DNA from: UBA6921 sp964532385
GTDB taxonomy: Bacteria; Pseudomonadota; Gammaproteobacteria; SG8-11
DNA length: 64,000 bases
Reading direction: 5' to 3'
Assembly (NCBI GenBank): GCA_964532385.1
Contig: CAZHHW010000002.1
Span: 1 to 64,000 of the forward strand
Part shown: one piece after another, positions 26,284-34,325 of the stretch
Layout: each line of letters begins with the position of its first letter
How positions within the stretch are numbered: the first letter of the stretch is position 1
The notes under the pieces: model-generated
What the model was told of the DNA's origin: nothing
Databases searched by the model: none
What the model saw: only the letters and a program-made list of their open reading frames with translations
Made by a program: the position numbers and the translations under genes

Positions 26284-26934
26284 CTACAGCAATGCAGATT
26301 GCAATCGTTCCAGGTCATTGACAACTTGCCACTGGCCGCCGCCGGATTCCACACGTTGCTTCCAATATTCCTGACGCTCCTGGAAATTACGCGGGTCGAT
26401 GTTGTCACTGCTCAGCTTGGTCACATTCACTGCAATAACGCGCACCCCGTTGAAATCAATCGGGAATTCACGGATTTGGCGCTTCTCTAAGTCTTCCTGC
26501 AAGTCAGTGAAGAGCAGTACGATTTTCTGTGCTGCATTGGCTTCGCGTACATATTCGAGCGCCTGCAGCATGCCGCCCGTAATATCGGTATGCGCACTGC
26601 CTGTCGTGGTCTCGTCGATAAACCTCTGCGTTGTATCAAGCACAGTACGTTTCTGCGCATTAGTAGTCGAGGGACGGCTATCGAACGTTGCACGCACGAT
26701 AATATTTTTCTCTGTAAAGCTCTCGCTATTGATTCGCGCAAGTGCAAACGAGTCGCCCGCTCCGAGTGTACCCAGTAGATAATTCACAACCCGCTGAGCA
26801 TTCCCAAGCTCCCTTGTATAGGTGCCCGATGTATCCAATAGCAACACCACGGCTTTGCTATTGGGATTCCCCGTGGTACAGGCGGCGATATTCAATACCG
26901 CGATTGCGGCAATCCAATGCCAGGAAATTTTCAT
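26284..26934 (-). CDS. VWA-domain lipoprotein
   Basis: 216 residues. A lipoprotein signal ends at IAAC. The mature part is a von Willebrand A fold: the first MIDAS element LLLDTSGTYT, the second threonine in TDITGGMLQAL, and FTDLQED as the third. A metal-dependent adhesion or assembly role in the periplasm is likely. Its ATG overlaps the stop of the membrane protein gene by 4 nt, so both are made together. I do not know this pair as a named system. Confidence 0.82.
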   Translation of the reverse strand: MKISWHWIAAIAVLNIAACTTGNPNSKAVVLLLDTSGTYTRELGNAQRVVNYLLGTLGAGDSFALARINSESFTEKNIIVRATFDSRPSTTNAQKRTVLDTTQRFIDETTTGSAHTDITGGMLQALEYVREANAAQKIVLLFTDLQEDLEKRQIREFPIDFNGVRVIAVNVTKLSSDNIDPRNFQERQEYWKQRVESGGGQWQVVNDLERLQSALL

Positions 26935-28523
26935 TTTTTGGGCTCCTCGCCTACATCGAACTGATATTCAAGATCGGTTGGCTGATTATCCAGAATCGGA
27001 CGGCGGGATTTCGCGGATTTAGTCGAGCTCTTAACCACGGTGGCGGGTTCCGGAATATCTATTGGAACAGTTTCAGTCACCGTGACCGGACTAACTTCCT
27101 GGATATCGTACTGGCGCTCCGCACGGTTGTGGAACATCAGCTCAATGCGCAATGGCACAAAAATAATAGCGTCATACAGATGCGTCAGAATTGACCCCAG
27201 TTGAGTCGCTACGTTGCCGTAGACGCGCATTACGAAAATCATCAGGCGTAACAAGGACTCATATCCGGCACCGAAAACCGAACGCGATGCATGAATGAAA
27301 GATTCAAGCGGAATCGCAACGAACACCAGGGCAAACGGAAGAATGAATCCCAACACCATTTGACCGACGGACGGGATCCAGCGAAATGCCGGTGTGGCGA
27401 TTTCCAAACCCGAGAGTTGTTGCGCAAGCGCAGCGCGATCCGCAGCAAGCAAATCACGCATGTACGCCAACGCCGACTCGACGCAGGCGAGCGTGAACAA
27501 AATACTGAATGTGACCCACAACATCCGGCGGCGTAACTTGTCATCCATACCGCGAATCACCGGAAACAGGCGCGTGATACCCAGGGCTTCCATGAAAAAT
27601 AATCCCATCGCAAGTTCCACGGAGATGATGACCAAAGCGGCAATATCAGCGGTTTTCAGCGCAAATCCACCCTTGCTGAAAAACAGGTAGCTGTTACCGC
27701 CGACCATTTCCGACATCGGCAACGCGATGAGCTGGAAATTAATGAACCCGCCCAGCACTGCAATCACCATCACCAGGCCCGAAATAAAAAACTGCGTGAC
27801 TGATGATGTCGACAACAGGCGCTCCGCGCGATCGGTGCGTGCGACGATTTGTTGATAGGTCTCGAATTGTTTGTCGATGGTTTTTGAACGCTCTTCAAGC
27901 GATTCAATTTTCTTCTCAACACGTTCCAGCGCGCTGTCAACACCCCGCCAGAATGGAATCATGCGCAGCAAGGTATTGTGGCGATCGGTAGCTGCGCTGC
28001 GAAATTCGTTCAGCGCATGTTCGCTGGATTTCTTGAACACCCGGGTGATCTCGGTGAGCACGCGGGCATATCCGGGATCGCCATTCGATGGAATTTTCGC
28101 AACTGCCTCAATTGCGGTGTGCCACTCGGGCGGCAACGGCGGAATTTCGATCGCGTCGCGGTAATCTTCCTCAATACAGGTGATTTGCTGACGCAACTCA
28201 CGCTCCAATGCGGGAAAACCGGCGAGATCCCGGCCGACGATGGTCGACACACGATGAAATTCACGCTCGATATTGCGCTCGGTGATGTCGCGGCCATCTC
28301 CTAATATCACGGCGCGATTGCGCTGTTTGGCGCGCTCTTCCAACGCATAAAGCGAGCGTGTGGCCAAACGCGCATTGTTACGCAACATGCGTGTCAGGCT
28401 GCGAATCACCCCATGCGCGGCGGGACGTGCGAAGTACAAAATCGTGATAATCAGTACCAGCCAAATGAAAATTGAAAAGGTGCGGTTGTCCGCCCAAATC
28501 ATGATGAGATCACCCGTCGTCAT
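26931..28523 (-). CDS. Multi-spanning membrane protein of unknown function, partner of the VWA lipoprotein
   Basis: 530 residues, with GGAGG before the ATG. One helix lies near the N-terminus (FSIFIWLVLIITILYFA). A soluble helical region with coiled-coil pattern covers about residues 45-230 (ALERVEKKIESLEERSKTID). Then come at least five membrane helices (FFISGLVMVIAVLGGFINF, LVIISVELAMGLFFMEA, LWVTFSILFTLACVESAL, LGFILPFALVFVAIPLESF). The C-terminal tail is charged and proline-rich. No family is recognised. With the VWA lipoprotein it resembles a membrane-anchored effector/sensor pair. Confidence 0.75.
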   Translation of the reverse strand: MTTGDLIMIWADNRTFSIFIWLVLIITILYFARPAAHGVIRSLTRMLRNNARLATRSLYALEERAKQRNRAVILGDGRDITERNIEREFHRVSTIVGRDLAGFPALERELRQQITCIEEDYRDAIEIPPLPPEWHTAIEAVAKIPSNGDPGYARVLTEITRVFKKSSEHALNEFRSAATDRHNTLLRMIPFWRGVDSALERVEKKIESLEERSKTIDKQFETYQQIVARTDRAERLLSTSSVTQFFISGLVMVIAVLGGFINFQLIALPMSEMVGGNSYLFFSKGGFALKTADIAALVIISVELAMGLFFMEALGITRLFPVIRGMDDKLRRRMLWVTFSILFTLACVESALAYMRDLLAADRAALAQQLSGLEIATPAFRWIPSVGQMVLGFILPFALVFVAIPLESFIHASRSVFGAGYESLLRLMIFVMRVYGNVATQLGSILTHLYDAIIFVPLRIELMFHNRAERQYDIQEVSPVTVTETVPIDIPEPATVVKSSTKSAKSRRPILDNQPTDLEYQFDVGEEPKK

Positions 28524-28883
28524 GGGATATTCCTCCCGGTTGTGTCACGTCCGTATGTTCCGGTGCAACTAACGCTGTGCGCGAAAGAGTTGCCCCGGCT
28601 GCGGCGTGAAATAAGACAGTAAACACTGAATCAAAAGAGCGCTTCGCGGCAACCGTCACAGTTTTTTAGGAAAGCCTGAATATCTTAAAATAGTCTATTC
28701 AAGACCCCCTTAAGTTTGTCCCGGTTGATAAACATGCCTCGCGCACTCCGGACTCGTCCATAAGATCCGCACGTACTCAACGTTATCCATTTTACCGGCT
28801 TTATGATCTGAAATTGCAACACGAATTATCAGTGCCCATTGGAGAATGCGTTGCTCTCTTTAACTGCGCGGGGCAGTATTCTA
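28524..28883. other. Intergenic region between the VWA pair and otsB
   Basis: About 360 bp that should contain the promoter of the membrane-protein gene and the 3' end of the otsAB transcript. I see no RNA gene, repeat, palindrome or credible small gene in it. Confidence 0.5.
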
Positions 28884-29639
28884 TTACTGAAAGCAAGTGA
28901 TTAAAAAACGCAGCACCCTGTCGATTTCAGTCTGACCACGCAAATAATACTGCGCGCGCGAGCTGCGCTTATGACCAACACGTACTGTGACGATGTGCGG
29001 ATGATTGATCGCGAATATGGCTTCGTCGGTGTCGTCGTCGCCGATGAATAGCGCCTGCTCGGCTCGCATATGGCGTAACAAATGTAACAACACGACGCCT
29101 TTGTCCGGGGCACCACGCGGCAGCAAGTTGATTACTTTTTTGCCGCCGATCACTTGCGGCGCGGGCTGCAATTGCGCCAAAGCCTGTGCGACCGACCGGC
29201 GCGCGCGACGTGGTTCTGGAGCAAGCCGATAATGTATGGCCAGAGAATATTGCTTATCTTCGATATCAATACCGGTTCCTGGCCGGTCTATTTTGGCCTT
29301 ATTCAGTTGTTGTCGCCACGCCGCGCATAAGCGTTGCGCGCGCTGTAACCGCACGGCATTACCCAGCAATCCTTCCAGACCGTGGTTGCCCACCAGATAA
29401 TCCGGATGAACTTTCAAGCGCTTGCGTAGATCGAGCAGACTGCGCCCCGAGATCACGGCGGTAGTCACATGCGACGCAAGGCGCGTGAACAGATCATGCG
29501 TGCTGCGCGGCATGCGCGCGCGCGCGCGTTGCATGACGATCGGTGCGAGGGTCCCGTCGAAATCGAAGACAAATAAAGTGCGGCGTGCGCACAACGGCTT
29601 CAATACCTCGAGCATGTGGCGGGTATTGAGATATTTCAT
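28884..29639 (-). CDS. otsB: Trehalose-6-phosphate phosphatase
   Basis: 251 residues. It dephosphorylates trehalose 6-phosphate to trehalose. HAD motifs are VFDFDGTLAPI (nucleophile DxD, residues about 24-34), TTAVISGRS (motif II), the lysine region GGKKVINLLPRG, and GDDDTDEAIFA (motif IV). The cap region includes NHGLEGLLGN. Its ATG overlaps the otsA stop by 4 nt. The pairing with a GT20 synthase supports trehalose rather than glucosylglycerol as product. Confidence 0.93.
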   Translation of the reverse strand: MKYLNTRHMLEVLKPLCARRTLFVFDFDGTLAPIVMQRARARMPRSTHDLFTRLASHVTTAVISGRSLLDLRKRLKVHPDYLVGNHGLEGLLGNAVRLQRAQRLCAAWRQQLNKAKIDRPGTGIDIEDKQYSLAIHYRLAPEPRRARRSVAQALAQLQPAPQVIGGKKVINLLPRGAPDKGVVLLHLLRHMRAEQALFIGDDDTDEAIFAINHPHIVTVRVGHKRSSRAQYYLRGQTEIDRVLRFLITCFQ

Positions 29640-31870
29640 AGTCTGCCGTTGGACCCGGTCGGCGCACTGTCATGCAGACGTTGCGTCAAGCGGATGCGTT
29701 GACGCATGCGCGCGGCGTCGATGAGCATGCGTCCGGCCCAGCGGTAAATATTGAATTCCCGCAGTAGCCCACGCATGCTGCGCATGCGATCGCGCTGCTC
29801 CATTTCATCCATATCCAGAGCCAGATTCATGGCTGCCGCGCATTGATCCACATTGTAAGGATTCACGATCAACGCTTCGGGCAACTCGCGCGCGGCACCG
29901 GTAAACTGACTCAGAATCAATACGCCGCGCTCGTCGTCGCGCGCGGAGACAAATTCCTTGGCGACTAAATTCATGCCGTCATGCAGGCTTGTCACACAGC
30001 AAAAATCCGCGCCGCGATAATATTCATAAATTTGCGCCGGATCGTGATGTTGCAGCAACAGCCGGATCGGTTCGTAGCCTTCGTGACCAAAGCGCTGATT
30101 GATACGCAGCACCAGCGCGCGCACTTCCGCTTCAAAACGCTGGTATTGATCAATGGACGAACGCGTCGGCGCGCCGATTTGTACGAATGTGAACTTCCCC
30201 ACCCAGCGCGATTCCATTTCCAGCAAGCGCTCCACCGCGAGCAAACGCTCCAGAATGCCCTTGGTGTAATCCAGGCGGTCCACCCCGATACCGATCCTGC
30301 GTTCATGCGGCATGGCGTGCAATTGATGTATCGCAACCCGGCACTCCGGCACGGGCTTCTGTTGCGCCAGCCAGCGGCTGGGCCATTCAATCGAGATGGG
30401 ATAGTGATTCACCGAGGTCAAGGCGCCATGATATGACAATGTGGAGGTTTCGCGGTCAACACGACACTCCAGAAAACGATCTACCGTATCCACGAAATTA
30501 TTGCAGTGAAAGCGCGTATGAAAACCGATGATACTGCTGCCCAGCAAACCGGCCAGCAATTCCTCGCGCCATGGGCAAATGCCGAACGCTTCCGGGTTGG
30601 GCCACGGAATATGCCAGAAGGCGATGATGGTCGCCTGGGGCAGGCGCTCACGAATCATTTTCGGCAACAACGCAAAATGATAATCCTGCACCAATACCAC
30701 CGGATCGTCGGATTTAGCCTCTTGCACCACGGCGTCGGCGAATCGTTTATTTACCGCCACATATCGCAGCCAATCGGCGGAACGGAACACCGGGCGCACG
30801 TGCGCGATGTGGCACAACGGCCAGAGGCCCTCATTGGAAAAACCATAGTAGTAACCTTCCTCTTCTTCCTGGCTAAGCCAGACGCGCCGCAGACTGTATG
30901 CAGGATCGTCGGGCGGCACCTGAATTCTGTCATGCTTGTCCACCATCACGCGGTCGGCATCGCCGCCGCCGTGCGCGATCCAGGTACCTGAGCAGGCGCG
31001 CATGACCGGTTCCAGCGCGGTCACCACACCGCTCGCGGGCAATTGAACTTCGATCGCGCCGGCGCGCCGCACGTGAATATAGGGCTCACGATTTGACACA
31101 ACCAGAACTTCCTCGCCGGCCAGTTCGCGATGCAGGATTTCTTTCAATGCTTCGGCGGTCCAGCCAATGCGATCTTCGTCGCGCGCGCGGCGATCCGTTT
31201 CGATGTCGCGAATCAATTCGCGCAAATCCTTGACGATGGGTTTGAGTTCCGGCGATGTGGCGAAATGGGATAACGGACGGATCAGACCTTCACCCTTGCT
31301 TAATGCGCGCAGCCCCGACACCCAGCCGCGCCAACTGACTTGCGCGATCAATACGGTGATAAATGAAATCACCACGCCTAACCCGGCAAAAAGATAAAAC
31401 ACATAACGTTTGGTATCTTCGCTGCGCCGTTGCACGAAACTCATATCGTGAACCAATACGAGTTTGCCCAGCACGCCATCATCGTCGCGAATGGTGGAGG
31501 CCGTCACATGCAAAGCGCCTTCCGGCAAATCCAAAATGGTATTGCCGTATTCCAGAAACTGGCACCCGACGGAACTGGCGAAGGTTTGTGTTTTGTATAT
31601 CAAGGCACCGGAGAGATCACACAGGCCTAACGCAAATAAACGTTCGTCTTGCGTAACGCGCGCGAACAATGCCGCGATTTTAGTTTTATCTTTTGCACGC
31701 ATCAGGGTGGCAAGCGGATCCTCGATGGTCGTTGCGATCAGTTGTGCGCGGATATCGACGTCGCGGCTGAACCACTTCAAGGTTAATTTATCAACAAGAG
31801 GAACAACGCCGTATGCGACGGCGGCCAGAACCATCACCAACGGAATAACAAAGCGTAAGGAATAACGCAC
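29636..31870 (-). CDS. otsA: Membrane-anchored trehalose-6-phosphate synthase (GT20) with N-terminal sensor domain
   Basis: 744 residues, about 270 longer than OtsA. Residues about 5-27 form a membrane helix (LRFVIPLVMVLAAVAYGVV). Then comes a roughly 130-residue extracytoplasmic domain (VDIRAQLIATTIEDPLATLM ... ALGLCDLSGALIYKTQT), a second helix (YLFAGLGVVISFITVLIAQV) and a HAMP-like stretch. The catalytic GT20 domain begins near VLVVSNREPYI, with the HIPWPNPEAFGICPWREELL region and GIGVDRLDYTKGI. It makes trehalose 6-phosphate from UDP-glucose and glucose 6-phosphate. The fused sensor suggests that synthesis is tuned to an envelope or osmotic signal. The start codon is GTG. Confidence 0.9.
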   Translation of the reverse strand: MRYSLRFVIPLVMVLAAVAYGVVPLVDKLTLKWFSRDVDIRAQLIATTIEDPLATLMRAKDKTKIAALFARVTQDERLFALGLCDLSGALIYKTQTFASSVGCQFLEYGNTILDLPEGALHVTASTIRDDDGVLGKLVLVHDMSFVQRRSEDTKRYVFYLFAGLGVVISFITVLIAQVSWRGWVSGLRALSKGEGLIRPLSHFATSPELKPIVKDLRELIRDIETDRRARDEDRIGWTAEALKEILHRELAGEEVLVVSNREPYIHVRRAGAIEVQLPASGVVTALEPVMRACSGTWIAHGGGDADRVMVDKHDRIQVPPDDPAYSLRRVWLSQEEEEGYYYGFSNEGLWPLCHIAHVRPVFRSADWLRYVAVNKRFADAVVQEAKSDDPVVLVQDYHFALLPKMIRERLPQATIIAFWHIPWPNPEAFGICPWREELLAGLLGSSIIGFHTRFHCNNFVDTVDRFLECRVDRETSTLSYHGALTSVNHYPISIEWPSRWLAQQKPVPECRVAIHQLHAMPHERRIGIGVDRLDYTKGILERLLAVERLLEMESRWVGKFTFVQIGAPTRSSIDQYQRFEAEVRALVLRINQRFGHEGYEPIRLLLQHHDPAQIYEYYRGADFCCVTSLHDGMNLVAKEFVSARDDERGVLILSQFTGAARELPEALIVNPYNVDQCAAAMNLALDMDEMEQRDRMRSMRGLLREFNIYRWAGRMLIDAARMRQRIRLTQRLHDSAPTGSNGRL

Positions 31871-32188
31871 AGGCTTGCTCTCTCGTCGTTATTTCAGCCT
31901 TCAATCCTCATCCGGAGGATAAAGCAAATTCGGCTTTACAGTGTTCGATAACATACAGAATAGCCATTGCTGAATGCTATATCTTTTAATCGTGAGTCAC
32001 GAGTATCGCTGACTCGCTGAAATAACCGAATGCTGAATCAAGAATCGCCCAAGAATCGCCAATGTTAAGGAATAAATTTGTCGAGACCCATCATCCATTC
32101 ATCCTAGACACATTAATAGCAAGTGCCTTGTGTTTGTGAGCATGAGTTCTTGCTCTGCACAAAACTTGATAAGGATAAGGAGGCCGTC
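31871..32188. other. Intergenic region between otsA and the DUF1328 gene
   Basis: About 318 bp holding divergent promoters. It contains an imperfect inverted repeat with GAGTCA/TGACTC arms near 31990-32017 and a short direct repeat (AAGAATCGCC twice near 32040-32060). No gene is credible in it. Confidence 0.45.
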
Positions 32189-32386
32189 ATGCTCTACTAC
32201 ACTACTGTATCCACCGGGGTATTTATCGTGATAGCGATCATCGCCGGAATTTTCGGATTTGGCGGGATTGCACTGGGCGCCGCAGAAATCGCACGCGTTC
32301 TGTTTTTTATTCTGCTCGCCGCGTTACTCGTCAGTCTTATTATCGGACCCAGCAAAACTAAAAGAGATGTTTGGCGTCTTGATTAA
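32189..32386 (+). CDS. DUF1328 (YtjA-type) small membrane protein
   Basis: 65 residues from ATG 32189 behind AAGGAGG; the longer upstream frame has no ribosome-binding site. Two membrane helices (STGVFIVIAIIAGIFGFGG and EIARVLFFILLAALLVSLII) with the family core GIFGFGGIALGAAEIARVLFF. DUF1328/YtjA proteins are small stress-associated inner-membrane proteins of unknown mechanism. It sits in the trehalose cluster, which fits an osmotic or general stress context. Confidence 0.92.
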   Translation: MLYYTTVSTGVFIVIAIIAGIFGFGGIALGAAEIARVLFFILLAALLVSLIIGPSKTKRDVWRLD

Positions 32387-32396
32387 GTCCTCAGAT

Positions 32397-32429
32397 CTCG
32401 CCGCCGTGACATAAATCCCCGGCGGCGAG
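32397..32429 (+). terminator. Possible weak terminator after the DUF1328 gene
   Basis: CTCGCCGCCG and CGGCGGCGAG form a 10-bp perfect stem with a 13-nt loop 10 bp after the stop codon. No T-run follows, so it may be a stabilising or rho-dependent structure rather than an intrinsic terminator. Confidence 0.45.
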
Positions 32430-32535
32430 GTGTGCTTTATCTGTTCCCGGCAAAATAATTTTCTGCGTCAACTACAATGAACCCACTGCATAATGACTGC
32501 GGCGAAACACCGCAGCACGCGCAGGAGGTTCATGC

Positions 32536-34311
32536 ATGTACGGTTATGGTCTTATCGGTAATTGCCAGGCGGCGGCGTTAATCAGCGCGCGCGGCAGTCT
32601 CGACTGGTGCTGCATGCCCCGCCCCGATAGCGCACCGATATTCGGCCGCTTGCTCGATGCGGACGGCGGCCATTTCAGCATTGAGCCCGTGGCCGGCGGA
32701 AGCAATCACTCTGAATATTTATCCAACACGAATATACTCCTCACCCGCATCACCTGCCCGGACGGCAGTGCCTATCAGATCACCGACTTCTGTCCGCGCT
32801 TCGAACAATACGGAAGAATGTATCGCCCCATCGCGGTGTTTCGTATCGTCGAGCCCTTGCAGGGCATTCCGGTAATTAAAGCCGTGTGCCGGGTGGTGAA
32901 CGGCTGGAGCAAGCAGGCTGTCCAGCCCGTGCGCGGCAACAGCCATCTGCGTTTCGAAATCGGCGCAGATCATGTGCGTCTCACCACCACCATGCCGCTG
33001 ACTTATCTGTGCGAAGAATTACCTTTCGCATTGCAGCAACCGCTCTATTTCGCGTTGACCTGGAGCGAGAGCCTTGAGGAAAATCTGATTGAAATCGCGC
33101 GGCGCTTTCTCCAGCACACCACCCATTATTGGCGCACCTGGGTCAAACATTGCTCGATACCCAGCTTCTATCAGCGCGAAACCATCCGCTCCGCGCTCGC
33201 GCTGAAATTGCATTGCTTCGAAGATACCGGCGCCATCCTCGCCGCGCTCACCACCAGCTTGCCGGAAGAAAACCGCCAGGGGAGAAACTGGGACTACCGT
33301 TACTGCTGGTTGCGCGATGCATACTTCGTGGTCTCGGCCTTTAATAATCTCGGCCACTTTGAAGAAATGGAAGGTTTCATCAAGTATCTGCTGGGCATTG
33401 CGCAGCACCATGAGCACTCGCGCGAGCGACTGCGTCCGGTTTATTGTCTTGACCAGTCCCTCCCGCTTCCCGAAACAGAACATCCGAATTGGCAGGGATT
33501 CGGCGGCAATACGCCGGTGCGCAGTTTCAATCAAGCCGCGGAGCACGTACAGAACGACGTGTATGGGGAAATGATCCTCACCCTCGCACCGATTTTCTTC
33601 GATGAGCGCTTTCAACATCTGCGCAGCAAAGAGCATGAGGAACTGCTGGGGTATCTGGGACGGCTGTGCATGCGCAATATCGGCCAGCCGGATGCCGGCT
33701 TGTGGGAAATACGCAACGGTTGGCGCGAACATTCATTCTCAAATCTCATGAGCTGGGCCGGAATCGAACGATTGATTCGCATTCGTGACGCGGGGTATCT
33801 CAAAAATTTCACCCTCGATCTGCACAGCGCCAAATTGAACGCTGAAAATGCGCTGCGCCAAGCCGTGAGCGGCGGTGCCCTGCGTAATGGACCAGGTGAT
33901 GACAGTTTTGACGCCTCACTGCTGCAACTCGCGCTGGTACGCTTTCCCGACGGGGCGCTATGCGAAACTACGGTGACCATGATCTGGAAAGAACTAAGAC
34001 TTAACGACACGCCCGCAGGCCAGGCGTTTCTATATCGCTATCTGCGCCGCGACGACTTCGGCCAACCCGACTCGGCATTCCTGGTGTGCTCCTTCTGGCT
34101 GGTGCAGGCGCTGGCGAAAACCGGGCGGCTGATCGAGGCTACGGCGGTCATGAATGAAACGGCGCGTGCCGCCAATCCACTCGGCTTGCTGTCCGAACAC
34201 TACGCGCCCGGCCAAGCAACGCAACTCGGTAATTTTCCACAAGCCTACTCGCATGTCGGCCAGATCAACGCGGCGTTTGCGGTCAGCCCGCTGTGGAGCG
34301 AAGTGCTGTAA
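32536..34311 (+). CDS. GH15-family glycoside hydrolase (glucoamylase/trehalase-like)
   Basis: 591 residues, cytosolic, no signal peptide; GCAGGAGG before the start. The N-terminal beta-sandwich begins YGYGLIGNCQAAALISARGS with the LDWCCMPRPDS segment typical of bacterial GH15 proteins. The alpha/alpha toroid contains RNWDYRYCWLRDAYFVVSAF and the later GLWEIRNGWREHSFSNLM region. Family members hydrolyse alpha-glucosides, including trehalose in some lineages. Beside otsA and otsB it would degrade or recycle trehalose. Confidence 0.9.
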   Translation: MYGYGLIGNCQAAALISARGSLDWCCMPRPDSAPIFGRLLDADGGHFSIEPVAGGSNHSEYLSNTNILLTRITCPDGSAYQITDFCPRFEQYGRMYRPIAVFRIVEPLQGIPVIKAVCRVVNGWSKQAVQPVRGNSHLRFEIGADHVRLTTTMPLTYLCEELPFALQQPLYFALTWSESLEENLIEIARRFLQHTTHYWRTWVKHCSIPSFYQRETIRSALALKLHCFEDTGAILAALTTSLPEENRQGRNWDYRYCWLRDAYFVVSAFNNLGHFEEMEGFIKYLLGIAQHHEHSRERLRPVYCLDQSLPLPETEHPNWQGFGGNTPVRSFNQAAEHVQNDVYGEMILTLAPIFFDERFQHLRSKEHEELLGYLGRLCMRNIGQPDAGLWEIRNGWREHSFSNLMSWAGIERLIRIRDAGYLKNFTLDLHSAKLNAENALRQAVSGGALRNGPGDDSFDASLLQLALVRFPDGALCETTVTMIWKELRLNDTPAGQAFLYRYLRRDDFGQPDSAFLVCSFWLVQALAKTGRLIEATAVMNETARAANPLGLLSEHYAPGQATQLGNFPQAYSHVGQINAAFAVSPLWSEVL

Positions 34312-34325
34312 AAATCCCCGCTTTA

